From the NCBI GenBank assembly GCA_946122785.1, contig CAMGYJ010000007.1, positions 40,511,587 to 40,575,586 on the forward strand: a DNA stretch of 64,000 nt, written 5' to 3'. This stretch comes from Linum tenue. Lineage: Eukaryota; Streptophyta; Magnoliopsida; Malpighiales; Linaceae. Each line of letters starts with the position of its first letter. The first letter of the stretch is position 1. A program made the position numbers and the translations under genes. Below are positions 1 through 10,965 of the stretch, one piece after another. The notes below the pieces were generated by a model. The model had not been told where the DNA came from. It saw only the letters and a list, made by a program, of their open reading frames with translations, and did not search any database.

Positions 1-740
1 CCGCCCATCCCCAAAATGACGTCGTTTTCATTCAAGCAACTTATCCCATTTAAAAACCCTCCCAACCAAACTTCCATTCACACGCGCAGAAGAAAGCACC
101 ATTGATCGCTGTTTTGCCGCAACCCCTAATCACCCATCGCCCAATTCCACCGCAAAAGAAAAATCCCCTCCTTCTTCTCCTCAATATAGCGATCGTCGGC
201 CATCGAATTTGCCCTGAAAGTTGCTACACCACCAACCCTGAGGACCTATGTATTCGAGGGCACGGGGAAAGTAAGTTCTTTGTACGTCATCGGCAACAGT
301 TTTCCGTAAGGTTCTCCCCAACTTCCTCTCAATAGCGGACTCCGAACGTAGGGATCCGTGCGTTCCCTGAACCCGTCGACGGACGGTGACGGTAACTAGT
401 CGATCCCCGTTTAGTCGCCGGGGACGGGGCTCGGGAGGCTTGTACCCGCCCCCGATCCGTCCCGTTGCCATTCCTACACCTGAGAACCTCATTTTCAAAA
501 GAATTTTCTCTCTTTTCTTTCTTTTCCAATACTCACAAATTTTTAAAAACTTTGAGTTCACAAAACGAACAAAAGAGAATCCCGAACACATGTTCTTCCT
601 AAAATAGCAAATATTATCAACTCACAAAAGAGTAAGAAGATAGTAAAATCCCTCATACATTGGTACTCTAATCATGCAACAATCATCTAGCAAGCATAAC
701 ATATCAATCATCTATCAAATCAAGCATATCAAGTAGGGAG
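1..740. other. Unassigned sequence at left edge
   Basis: No gene is recognised. The first 350 bases resemble a plant gene 5' region: a TATA-like CATTTAAAAACC near position 48, then CA-rich and CT-rich leader-like sequence. The reading frames are short and match nothing I know. Around 440-480 a GC-rich stretch ends in CCGTTGCCATTCCTAC, which resembles the end of a hAT element, but no partner end is visible. From about 600 the DNA becomes AT-rich and leads into Ath-A. It could be a promoter fragment or transposon debris. Confidence 0.3.
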
Positions 741-1305
741 TTGCAAGTAACAAGGTGATTTAGAACCCTCAAATTTGAAATTTTTGGGTAATCCATTAAA
801 GGTTCCAAAGCACTATCATTTGACCATTAATCACCACAACACAAGCGCAATTGCTAGCATACACTCCCATAGGCATTCAATAACGTCTTACATTCATAAA
901 CAAGGGAGGATACTAGCAATTCATGGTACAACAAATCATGATAATCATTCAAATATTCACACACATCCCCCACAGCTGAGCAACACATGGTCCTCAATGT
1001 GGGAGTTTCATAAGAGAAGATCATGAAGGTTACCATAGGTTGGTTTTTGGGTTGGTAATGTACACAACTGTAGGTCTTTGTCTTCCTAGTGGTTTTCACA
1101 ACGATAAATTGCATAAGAAAGGGAGGAGGACGATTAAGAGTTATAGGTATGACAAATATAAAATATAAGTACAATTACTATTAGTGCTAGAAATTTTAAA
1201 GTGCGAAAAGTAAAACGAAAATAAAGCAATAATTAGACATTGTTTTAATTAAAATAAAAGCAAAGAAAAAGAAATGATAGAACATAGACCTTGGATGCCT
1301 AGTAC

Positions 1306-2390
1306 TCAATTATCCTCGGAGGGTCCTTCTTCTTCTTCTTCTTCTTCTTCTTCTTCTTCTTGGAGTGGTGCAAGGGGAGTGGAGCGATCAAGTAGGGGCA
1401 ATACATCTTCGATCGTAATGCCCATCTTCTTCATAATAGCATGGATGCATGCCATGATGTGGAGCCATGATTCCTTCTCCCTCCTTTGATTGTGAAGGAT
1501 CGCCACTATCATTGCTTCGAATTTGTAGTCCCTTGCGTTGTTGATTGGTGGGGGGAACCAGTTGAGAAGTGGGTAAAGGCTCCTCTCCTCCCGCAAATAT
1601 GCTCTCCACCTGATCTTCCTCGGTTGCAAGTATTCTTCGTTCTCTTGCCACCTTAGCTTCCAAAGACGGAACACGGTACCCTCCATGTCCAACGTGTTAG
1701 TAGTTGGAAATGGACGTCCCCGTAATCCCCGAATGCCATCGTCGTTCATATGTAGAACTTTGATTTTTTACTTCAAAACTTCAAAGGATGAAGGAGTGGT
1801 CCTACTATCCAACCGGAACTATACGACCCCGAAGTTGACTTGGAAATACTTGGCTAGACGAGTGACAAAAACTCCTCCATGAAGGGCGATGAGTCGATGG
1901 TGCGATTCATAACGCTTGAAGATAGACAAGATAAACAAATCGAGGTGAAGAGATCGAGGTAGTTGCATAATATGGAAGAAGGTTACGTCTTGGGCAGTCA
2001 AATTGCCTTTGCTCTGGATCTTCCACCCACAGACCTAGCAATCACGTGGTGGATGAGCCGCCACTCCAGTTTCACCTCACTAGCATTGGATAGCTTGACA
2101 TCCTACGGTCGACTGTCGGATCTCTTGACTTCGGATTCATAGAAGGACTTGAAACATGGGTAGTCGGATTCCCTTGTCAAGGTAGCAAATGCGTTCGGCG
2201 AGTCGACGAAATCCGTCGGGTAAATACCCATGGCTCTTGTAAATTCCCGGATCGGAAGTTGGTGATGCTCTCCTCCTAATGGGAATTGATGTTGTCTTCA
2301 AGGTCGACAACACCTCTTATATCTTGAATGGTAAGAGTGCCAATGAACTCCATAACAAGTACCCGATAAATATTTTCTTGAATGGATAGC
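1306..2390 (-). pseudogene. Athila ORF-1-like gene, C-terminal two thirds (Ath-A)
   Basis: Broken minus-strand frames align with ORF-1 of Ath-D. Shared landmarks are a block ending HHVIARSVGGRSRAKAI (Ath-D: LLITRSIVPNATGSHKI), the motif HGGVFVTRLAKYF (Ath-D: FCGPLITRLARHF), and an acidic C-terminus (eleven Glu coded by the CTT repeat at 1326-1361). I assign it to the plant ATHILA ORF-1 / putative plant transposon protein family by recall. The function of that family is unknown and it is not an enzyme with visible catalytic motifs. Several in-frame stops and frame changes make it a pseudogene. The N-terminal part lies at 5236-5442, beyond an inserted LTR. Confidence 0.6.
1326..1361. repeat. 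(CTT)12 microsatellite
   Basis: Twelve perfect CTT units on the plus strand. Read on the minus strand they encode the poly-glutamate tail of the ORF-1 fragment, so the repeat probably arose by slippage inside an acidic coding tract. Confidence 0.95.
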
Positions 2391-2776
2391 AAATTTGATA
2401 CAATCCAGGAATCGATCGTTTTCCATTCAGGATTGATCGACAAAGATGTCAAGTCAAATTACAAGAAAGAACCTAAAAATTGTTTAAGTGTTTTTCACGT
2501 TTCAGGTAGCCGACTTTGCAACCTCAGTTCTTTCAATTGGTACGATGGAAATGGGAGCTTAAGGGCTTCTTTTGAAGACAAAGGGTTTATCTATCCATTG
2601 GAGAGCTTGGAAGCTTGAGGGGAAGCCCAGAAGGTCGTTTTTCAAGCTGTTCAAAAAACACCCTAGTCACGTAAAGGCGTGAAATTGCCTAAGTATAGAA
2701 ACGATTTCGTGATGGCTTCTTTGGGCATCCATTCGAAGATTTTGAACGAGAGTCGAGTTACAAGGCTGATACCACA

Positions 2777-4133
2777 TGATCACTTGAATTCATGCATGTC
2801 GGTGGTTTGCACGTATCAACAACTATCCTATCCTAGGCCAATGTTTAACTAAGAACAACATTGTCTTATAGTGGTAATCAATGTCGTATTCTACTCGGGT
2901 CCTGGCACCCTAGCCAGTTCCCACCTTTTTGTTAAATAGTTAATCGGTTTTTGAGGTTTTGAGTGGAGGATATGAGGAAATACTAGTCTAGAGATTGATT
3001 AAAGCTAAAAGCAGGTACTTCAGGGAACTGGTCCTCCCCTAGCTTTGGGATACTATGCATGTATAGATACTGAGGGTTATCGAGTGTGGTGAGTGAGATC
3101 TTTTCTGTGGGTCTTCTTCGTTATCCACACGCCTCCGAGTATGCCTCCCCTAAACCCATGTTTCAGTCACCTCGATCTAGTCTATCGTATCTTGGGTTTT
3201 ATCCTTATGGCTCATTTCAATGGACATCATCCACCGTCCACACCGATGTTTCATCCCGGGTTCCATCTAGAAAGGCTAACTATAGCACGGATTCGGCCGC
3301 CTCAACCACTATAGGACCTCATTCAAACATCTAATCTAAACTCGCCAGCTGGCGCATACTCGTCTAACTCTAGAATTCCTTACCTAGCGTGATAGCATAA
3401 AGTAGGCTAAGAGGGAAGATTAGGGCGACTTACCCAAGCTTCATTATCTAGGAAAGAGTTACATTTAAAATAAACTAGACAAACACATTCATTCATTCAA
3501 ATCCTAAAATATCCATACATACATACATAATAAACCCTAAAACTAGGATTTTGGGGATTAGAACCCCTTGTACCTTAGAGGACTACTCCTTAAAGAAGGG
3601 AAGAAGATAAATGGTAGAAATAGAAGAAGACTTGGGGTAGAAGATGCCTCCTTGCTCCTTGGTCCTCCTTCTTTTTCCTTCAGCTTCTCTCTCTCTCTCT
3701 CTCTAGAACCATAAATTTCACCCAAAATCAGCTCACTTGAAAAGGGGGAAGGCATCTTCTATTTATAGGCAACTTGGCTTCAGGGAAGTTCGCGGCCTGA
3801 GACAGGGAGATCGCGGTCGTGATCTCAAAAAATTTTCGTCGAGACCTTAAGGACGGGGGAGATCGCGACCTGACTTTGCGGTTGCGATCCTTTAGTCGTG
3901 GCTGTGATCTCCCTTGCAGGCATTTTGCACGTTGGTGGTGATTCGACAGAGATCTTTAGTGAGACTTCACGACTGGAGATATCGGCCGTGAACTTTGGCT
4001 TCTAAGCCACATTCTTTGATCCTTGCCCCTTTTCTACACTTGTGACCTTGTTTTGTACCTAATTTGCACATATTGACTAATACATCCTATAATTACATCA
4101 AAATCAAATAGGAACGAAATAGGGATGTATTTG
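2777..4133 (-). mobile_element. Athila-type LTR nested in the solo LTR
   Basis: On the plus strand it starts TGATCAC and ends TTTGACA, fitting a minus-strand LTR of TGTCAAA...GTGATCA. Positions 2777-3075 align by eye with the Ath-A LTR remnant at 8870-9180 (shared ATCAATGTCGTATTC, ACTAGTCTAGAGAT, AAAAGCAGGTACTTC). It holds a palindrome array and TATA box at 3759-3990 and a short CT repeat at 3686-3704. I see no matching target duplication (CCACA left, ATGTT right). The left flank GCTGATACCA resembles a tRNA-iMet primer site, so some internal sequence may have been lost rather than this being a clean solo LTR. Confidence 0.6.
3759..3990 (-). promoter_or_regulatory. LTR promoter: TATA box with GATCGCG-type palindrome array
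   Basis: On the minus strand a TATA box CCTATAAATAG (3759-3769) follows a run of related palindromic sites. The best is GAGATCGCGGTCGTGATCTC (3807-3826; 9-bp arms with one mismatch around GT). Degenerate and half sites lie at about 3789, 3868-3895 and 3900-3915, with a last one near 3980. The repeated core is CG-GT/AC-CG. The TATA role is inferred from sequence and position. Confidence 0.55.
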
Positions 4134-5235
4134 ACAATGTTTAAACGCTTAAGCACATGAATTGGCACAAAGCATACCCTAAGATGGAGGGTAAATAACA
4201 CTGATTTTGGTGTTATCGCCACATGAAAGTAGGCATCTTTTACTACTACGATGTGGCATTGGATGATTGGAATGAAGATTGGAGGACGTCGAAATGAAAG
4301 CTCCAAAGATCATATCAAAGTTGTGTTTCTGTCTTTAGAACTCAAGCAATACAAATCCTTTGCGGATTAGGATTACTGTTTACATTTTTTTCTGTTTGCA
4401 CTTGAATTCCAATTTCGTTTGTGTTTAGGTTTTCCTTTGAGAATTTGTAGCTTAGCCTAGTTCTATTTAAGCTTTGTCTTCTATTGCAATAGTTGGAATT
4501 CGATTAATTGAGTTAGAACTTCAAGTTTCACTTCACAAGTTTGCTTCCTGAGTTGGTTGGATTGTTTGGTGGATTCCAAGTTGCTCTGTTACGAGATCGA
4601 GCCATCGTAGCATTTCATTAATTACTGGACTTGCGTATCTTTCTTATTTGTTCGTATTAAGTCATTAATTGGGATATTATTATTGTTTACTTGTCTTATT
4701 AGGATTTGGTTATCGTTTCCTTGTGGGAGTAGTATTCAAGTTCTAGATAGGAAAAGGTAGAGGCTTCTATGCCTATAAATGTGTACTTGTTTCGTTCGTT
4801 TAATGTCATGAGAAGATTGGAACCCAATTTATGTTTGTTTGCTTTGATTATTTCTTTCGTTCAGTTTAGTAGCTTCGTAGTTATTTTGGGGTTGTTCTCG
4901 CCATTACGGAGATCCTCTACTAGAGAGCGTCGGGCAACGTGTCCAAAAGTCCGGAGAAGCAAAGATCCAGCATGTAGAATTCCACCCCTACGACGCATCT
5001 ACGATACATGCTCAAGTGATTGTATCGAACAAGTAATCCCTTGTTTGTGACCTGGCTTCTACCTATCTATTTCGTGCTTTCTCCCTTGTGAAGGATTGCA
5101 CGAAATTGACAATCCAAACACACTAAATCAACACTCTGTTTCGTGTGTTTTGTCCAAGATTCAATTCAAACCCATTGAAATGATTGAGCTGCGTGAATTT
5201 TGATCAACGAGACCCATCTAGGGCTCATCAAAATT

Positions 5236-5442
5236 AAGCCATTCCGACTTCTGAATCTTGGACCGGATTGCATCCTCGATCCCAAGTTGTGCGAAGAGCA
5301 TCCAATGAGTGAGACTAAGTCTTGGGTAAGAGACATGACTTAGATAGAGATGGCGTACCAAAGCAATGAATAATAGGATCTCCCAAAATAATGCAAAATC
5401 GAGCAAATAAGATATTATCAATGCAAATAAATTCATGCTCAA
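5236..5442 (-). pseudogene. Athila ORF-1-like gene, N-terminal fragment (Ath-A)
   Basis: This minus-strand frame ends in a block like IRSKIQKSEWLNFDEP, which aligns with RTAISHRDWRTLLAIDEP of Ath-D ORF-1. The solo LTR (TSD AAATT) interrupts the gene directly after this block, and the alignment resumes at about 2390 on the other side. No complete start is visible. Confidence 0.55.
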
Positions 5443-5884
5443 TGAATAGGATTGAAGAAAATAAAACTATGTAGTTGGGGACTTTCTATGAACACTTGGT
5501 GGGTGGTCTTTGAAAATTAAAGAAGTGCATGGAATTAACCCACCAAGGTCTCCCAAAATACATAGCATGACCATTAAAGTAAAGAAAACAATCCTAGGGC
5601 ATCAAATAGTCAAGCCAAGATGAAGATGAGTATTTCAAGATCTCAATGCATTCAACACATGTTGAGAAAAATAAGGTGGTTAAAATATGAGAAAATGGGA
5701 AAGTGTACCTTATCTTGATAGGAGACATGTTGGGAATCCAAAAGCAAATAAAAATTCTTTTCAAAAGATGATGGAAATGAATCTAGAAAAGGTATGCTCA
5801 ACAAGCTAAGAGAGGTGGGAAAACATGATATGTAGATCTAAAAGATGAGATGAAGAGACTACACATGGATGCAATGTGGAGCTT

Positions 5885-5990
5885 CCCTTTAAATAAGCAT
5901 GGACAAGATCTCGGGCTGTTGACATGAGATCACGACCATGATCTCTAGTATGTCAACCTCGATCTTTGCCCTGATCATGACAACATGTTT
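5885..5990 (-). promoter_or_regulatory. Second, internal TATA and palindrome array of Ath-A
   Basis: On the minus strand GAGATCATGGTCGTGATCTC (5926-5945; 9-bp arms with one mismatch, GT centre) and related half sites lie just upstream of TATA-like CTTATTTAAAG (5887-5897). The site lies between the gag-protease remnant with its hairpin and ORF-1. The palindrome type matches the LTR array at 3759-3990. Ath-C and Ath-D have the same arrangement with another palindrome. Confidence 0.5.
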
Positions 5991-6148
5991 TCACCAATTC
6001 CTTAAGCTTAATCATTCATCTAAATCATTCAAACATCCAAAGATGAGACAAGGCAAGGGCTAAGTCATATCAATCATAATCAATAAAACTTTAATTTCTA
6101 CTCAAGCAATTATTCAAAAAGAAAAAGAAAATATATACAAACTGAGTT

Positions 6149-6166
6149 GTTGGGTTGCCTCCCAAC
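6149..6166 (-). other. Conserved hairpin after gag-protease (Ath-A)
   Basis: The sense strand reads GTTGGG-AGGCAA-CCCAAC, a 6-bp stem extendable to 8 bp here, with the loop AGGCAA. The same element follows the main ORF in Ath-B (39137), Ath-C (53554) and Ath-D (63402). Confidence 0.8.
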
Positions 6167-6384
6167 AAGTTCGTCTTTAAAAGTCTTTTCGCCGAACATG
6201 AATCCTTGAGATCAAAAGACGAGATCTTCTTCCTTCATCGATGATTCTTCATAGAAATCAAACTTTTGGTGAAGTCCCAAGTGAAGGCCATGGAGTCTCT
6301 CGGATGCCTCATTCGGTGCTTGAAATAGGAAAGATTCATCCAAAAGTTGACATGCATGATTTAAGGAACCAAGCTCCCTTGTCC

Positions 6385-7167
6385 TTATATCATCATCCGT
6401 GAATGGCTTATAGAATTCTTGAATTTTTCATCTTCGAATATAGGAGCTAGGTTGTTCTTAACATTCCGACCTCTTTCCTTGGGGTATCTCTCTTCACAGA
6501 TGAACCTCTTATGTTTCCTTCTATGATCATTGGTTTGATGAGAGGCTTTGAGCAGCTCTTGAGTATCCCTTTTGTGATAAATTTTTTCCTTACCCGATCT
6601 CTTTAGAATTTTGCAAGAATCACTCTCACCTTCAACTCTACTATCATGGGGGTCAACATGAACGACCATATTGAACCATTCTATCTTGAGGCTTGAAGGG
6701 GGTGTGGTAGGAGGAGTGACCGGCTCACAATTCATCTTGACATCTTCCCATTTGAAGTATTTATGCAGATTGAGGATTGGAGTCATCTTATAGCTTATCT
6801 CTTCCTCTCCAAACCTTAAGGTGATCTTGCTCCCACTCCCATCAATGATAGTCCTTGTCGTGGCTAAGCATGGTCGGCCTAGGATAATTGATGCATCGCA
6901 TCCTTCTGTGTTGAGAACCACGAAGTCCATAGGATAAACAAAATGAGCACACTTCCCCAAGACATTCTCTATGACTCCTCTTGGCTCGACAAATGACCTA
7001 TTGGCCAACTCAATCCGCATCTTATTAGGTATTAGTGGTCCAAGGTCTAATTCCTTGTATATTCTTGTAGGCATAATGTTGATACTAGACCCCAAGTCCA
7101 CTAACGGATTCCAAAAAGTTTTGATTCCGAAGGTACATGGGATAGTGAAGATTCCAAGATCTCTCAA
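6385..7167 (-). pseudogene. Retrotransposon aspartic protease (Ath-A)
   Basis: This 260-codon minus-strand frame carries the retroviral-type protease of plant gypsy elements. It has active-site DLGSS near residue 27, then the conserved IELANRS, PRGVIENVLGK, YPMDFVVL and ILGRPCLATTRTIIDGSG blocks, aligning throughout with the Ath-C protease. It cleaves the Gag polyprotein in the virus-like particle. The C-terminal 100 residues are charged and poorly conserved. Downstream at about 6250-6320 another frame reads ERLHGLHLGLH, resembling the integrase-tail-like end of Ath-C. The upstream gag frame overlaps it by 4 bases in a different phase, so a frameshift separates them. Confidence 0.75.
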
Positions 7168-8428
7168 TTTGGGAGGGAATCCTTCACATCCGATGGATGC
7201 CGAAACAAATTCACTAACGGATACATAGCAACTTCTTCCATCTTCCTCTTTCCCGACAATATTTCTTTCAAGAATTTGGTATATTTAGGAATCTTCGTCA
7301 CCATGTCTAAGAAAGGGACCGTTACCTTCAATTGCTTTAAGGTGTCCTTCCGTGGAGAACATTCATGATAGAGATCACTTTCGAATAACTGTCTAGGATA
7401 ATGAGCTTTTGGTGTTGGATTGGATGCTTGAGTCTTCTTAATCTTTTCCTCATCTTCAGTCTTAATTTCAATAGGAGTTTGCACTTCTTCCCAAACTAAC
7501 TCTTTTTCTTGAAAGAATTCACGTTGAACTTCTCTTACCGGTATCCTCAACTTTGAGATAGGAACCTCCTTCAAAGGTCGGCCACTTCTTTGAGTTACCG
7601 CATGACATCCCTCCTTAGGATTAGGTTCTGTATTACCTAGTAGAGTTTCTTGTGGTCTCGATGATAAAGTTTGCACCAAAGATCTTAGTTGAGCTTCGAG
7701 ATTTTGAAGTGAAGCTTGTTGATTCCTTTAACCCGCTTCCAAACTTGAGAATTTGGTCGCGGTACTCTCTAATATCTTGTCAATAGATTCAAACTTCTTG
7801 TTGGAGTGTGTAACGACTTGACCTACCAAGTTTTCAAGTTTAGAGACTCGACCTTCGGAGAGTCGACTTTGTTCTTGAAAAGCCCCTTGGTATGAGGGTT
7901 GACTCGGCCTTGGATAAGTATTTTGCATAGGAGCTTGAGATTGAAACCCCAGAGGTTTTCTATCCGTCAGAGAAGACCAAAGAAAGTTAGGTTGGTTCCT
8001 CCAACTTGGATTATAACTTTGTTGGAGGAAAATCTCGAGAAAACAATCCTTATAGCTTAACATATAAGGATGTCAACCTTTTAGTAGGAGAGATGTCAAC
8101 CTTTCTCATGCTTCAAACAATGGTTCATCTTCCTCTTGACGGAACATAGTAATCTCACTTCTCATTAAGCAGTCTTAGAGGGTGGAATGTACCATGCAAA
8201 GAACTTGTTGCATAGATCATCCCACGAGATGATGGAGTGATGAGGATGATTATTCAACCATTGCTTCGCTGCTCCATTTAGAGTAAACAGAAATAACCTT
8301 AGGCGAATTGCCTCTTGAGGAAACCCGTTAACCTTATTTTCGTCTGTCGACTCGTAGAACGACTTGATATATGCATGAGCATCTTCACTCATCATCCCAT
8401 TGAATTGAACCACACTTTGAAGCATCAA
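7164..8428 (-). pseudogene. Gag polyprotein remnant (Ath-A)
   Basis: Three broken frames (8428-8165, 8063-7728, 7679-7164) match the Gag of Ath-C. The capsid core AIRLRLFLFTLNGAAKQWL...SWDDLCNKFF is present, then NPSWRNQPNFLWSS and a coiled-coil-like segment, then a linker with FLDMVTKIPKYTKFLKEIL before the protease. Compared with Ath-C, the C-terminal half of the capsid domain and the whole zinc knuckle (about 150 residues) are missing between 8165 and 8063. It is a pseudogene. Confidence 0.7.
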
Positions 8429-8844
8429 ATTGTGCCCGGCTTTATCTCATAGTTGTTGTTAGGCACCGTTGGGTGAAGAATATGAGATTGAACATTATCC
8501 ACACTTAGAATTGAGTAAGAACCCATTGTTCTAGGCCTTTATGGAATTTGAGCTTGATGATCCCCCATTGGTGGAGATTGATATCTTGCAACACTTCTTA
8601 GGTTCCGAAAGGTTCTCTCTGGATTTCTGTATCAAGAGGAATTATCTCCAAATAATCCCTTTTTCGAATAAAAAGGTGCTACGAGACACAAATTCAACAA
8701 CCCGTGAGGCACAAAATTGGATAACAAAATACAAAACGAAACAAACTACGAAAGTAGCATAAACTCAAACAAGAACACAAGACAAAACAAAACAAAATAA
8801 AGGATAAACTAACAAGTCAATGGTTTTCTACTAGTTAGCAAGGT

Positions 8845-8862
8845 TCCTCGGCAATGACGCCA
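8845..8862 (-). promoter_or_regulatory. tRNA-Asp-type primer binding site (decayed)
   Basis: The minus strand reads TGGCGTCATTGCCGAGGA, 15 of 18 positions matching the perfect site TGGCGCCGTTGCCGGGGA seen in Ath-B and Ath-C, which is complementary to the 3' end of plant tRNA-Asp. It marks the 5' LTR junction at 8870. Confidence 0.75.
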
Positions 8863-8869
8863 AAAAATT

Positions 8870-9180
8870 TGATCGCATTCATCCGCGCAGATTATTGGCA
8901 CTAGTTAGCACGTGTGAACAACTACCCCGTCCTAGACCAAGTTTAACCTAAAATGGTTTTGCCGTATTGTGGCAATCAATGTCGTATTCACTCGGGTCTT
9001 GATACCCTAGCCTACTTCCTACGTTGTCGTTATCTACCCGATTGGTTTAAGGGTTTGTGTTAAAGGATATGAGCGAACTAACTAGTCTAGAGATCAAATA
9101 AAGATAAAAGCAGGTACTTCGGCGAACTATCCCTCACCCTAGTCTAGGACTACTATGAAATGTTTAGATACTTAGGGTGA
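8870..9180 (-). repeat. LTR remnant of Ath-A
   Basis: It starts TGATCGCATTC next to the primer site and aligns with 2777-3075. Beyond about 9180 the similarity stops, so most of the 5' LTR including its promoter is lost or replaced. Confidence 0.6.
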
Positions 9181-10965
9181 AAAAACCAGATCTTTTGAAA
9201 CCAATAAAAACCCGAAAGCTATCAACCGGTTACTCCAGAGAAACCAAAACCACGTTTGAAAGTCAAGGCAAAAACCAGCAAACGACTATACTTTGAGAAT
9301 CTCAAACGAAAGGCCCTAAACACTTGGGCAACTTCAATCCAAAACACTTAAAACGTAATCTTTGAATTTCCAGTATACTCAGAAAGACATGAAATAAAGA
9401 CAGATATATCAAGGGTCCCATCTCGTTACCCTGATCCTTCTAACATCCTGAAAGTTGTCGCGGATCCTCTCCACGGATGGCCTCCTTTGGATGGTCACGC
9501 CCTCTTTCCCTATTTACATTTGGTGAGTGAGAAGGGGTCAGTCTCGTCGTTACCTTGCCTTAAGCATTTCTTTAATATTTAACGTTACTAGAATTTCCCG
9601 CTTACGTGAAAGCCGTTCTCACTTTCACCCTTTATAACCTATTCCTCTAATTATCTTATAGGAGTTCTGTACTCCTATCCTTAACTCATACACATAGTTA
9701 CTACTAGGGACCACCGCATTATGTATCGCCGTCCGTTGTCCCTACCTTTAAAGCTATGGTATTGCGTTACGTATTGTCGTCCAATACCATGCCCGATCGC
9801 TACTGCATTACGTATCGCCGTCCAATACCATGCACGATCACTACTGCGTTACGTATCACCATCCAGCAATGATCCTGATCAACTACTGCGTCAAGCAGTG
9901 ATCCGACCGCCCGAGGGTTCCATTTCTTAACAGTGACCATTCATACATCATCACGCACATTCATATACATAGCACAACGCTTGTCTCCACCTTCAGTAGG
10001 CGGTGAGATATCTCAAATACGTAAACGCGCATAACTCTTAATTTAACGACATAACTTGAAATAAAATGCTCTAAAAGGACCTCGACAGAGATTTAACCCC
10101 ATTTACACTCACCTCTCAAGTGCCGATACTTTACTTCATTGGACGTGGAGTCCCTTAACTTGATCGCTTCCTTAATCCTATTAACCGAGATAAATTCCCT
10201 TAGTCGATATTCCGTAAAATTTTCCGTCCTCCAAGCTTAGTCCAAAATTCTTTAAAAAGGCCCTAGACTCTTTCAAATGACTTTTTTCTCAAACTAATTA
10301 GATAACCCTTTGCATTAATCTCATAAGAATTCTCATAAATTTCCCAAAATTATTTAATTCTTAAAATTAAAAATTCGGACTTTTAAATAAATCAAAACAT
10401 AAACCAAAATCATTAACTATAATTTACATCTTAATTAACCCCTTCTTCTTAATTATTCAAAATAAATAATTTTTAAGCATATACTTAAAATATCTAAAAT
10501 TCTGGTTCTCAATTTTTATACGTAAATGCAAAAAGATTAATTTGTTGCCATCCATATGATATGTCAGAGTCAACTAATGGAAGGCCGGACAAAAGTTCTA
10601 ACTATTTCAATTTTATATTATATGATATTTCAAATGATTTTTTATCATTGTACCAAAATTGAAAGATCAGTGGGAGCTAATATTTTAAACTAGTGAAAAC
10701 ACCAAACCCATAAAAAAGCTCGAAAGATATAAATCTCAACTTTTTAATTCATTAAACATAGTTAATAATTAACTTCCATATCAAGATCATACAACATTTA
10801 ATGTCTGTCATAAAAATAAAGCTCCACTGTATGTTTAAAGTTACGGATAACCTCGAAGTCCCAAACTTAACGACACAAACAAACTTGATACATAACGAAA
10901 CCGGATCACAACTCACAACCTTGGACAACAAACACACTCAATGTCACAACCCCATTCCCCTAGAA
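9181..10965. other. Unassigned repeat-like region downstream of the YUCCA gene
   Basis: No coding sequence is recognised. 9400-10300 looks like LTR or untranslated retroelement DNA (a short tandem repeat at 9716-9880), and 10300-10960 is AT-rich. The last 200 bases probably contain the YUCCA 3' untranslated region, since that gene ends at 10966 on the minus strand. Confidence 0.35.
9716..9880. repeat. Tandem repeat with TTACGTATCGCCGTCC core
   Basis: Four imperfect units share the core GC(A/G)TTACGTAT(C/T)G(C/T)CGTCCAATACCATG, spaced roughly 45-60 bases. The last units are degenerate. It probably belongs to a retroelement LTR. Confidence 0.6.

Larger units (their letters stand above)
2391..5235 (+). 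mobile_element. Solo LTR related to Gyp-1, with target duplication AAATT
   Basis: The insertion (2396-5230) starts TGATA, ends CATCA, and is flanked by the perfect 5-bp duplication AAATT (2391-2395 and 5231-5235). Its sequence resembles the reverse complement of the Gyp-1 LTR in several blocks: 2500-2650 (its frame has VSGSRLCNLSSFNWYDGNG; Gyp-1 has VSGRSLCELVPYKWLDGNG), 4190-4290, 4350-4470 and 5060-5230. It lies inside Ath-A ORF-1. A second LTR of Athila type (2777-4133) is nested in it. Without that nested piece it is about 1.48 kb, longer than the 0.95 kb Gyp-1 LTR, so it is a related family rather than the same one. Confidence 0.75.
741..9180 (-). mobile_element. Ath-A: degenerate Athila-like Ty3/gypsy element
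   Basis: Read on the minus strand, the order is LTR remnant (from 8870), tRNA-Asp-type primer site (8845-8862), gag and protease fragments (8428-6385), conserved hairpin (6149-6166), palindrome array with TATA (5885-5990) and ORF-1 (5442-1306). ORF-1 is split by an LTR insertion at 2391-5235. Around 755-830 and 970-1010 there are matches to the 3' untranslated region of Ath-B, C and D (the AACCCTCAAATTTGAAATTT block and a CCCCCACA tract). No terminal polypurine tract or left LTR was found, so the left boundary is approximate. There is no reverse transcriptase or integrase core, so the element was non-autonomous. The many stops show it is old. Confidence 0.7.

Noticed and set aside
386..607. 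Overlapping ORFs at the left edge as a host gene
   Set aside because: Short, mutually overlapping on both strands, no recognised motif, and the DNA looks like a promoter or transposon edge.
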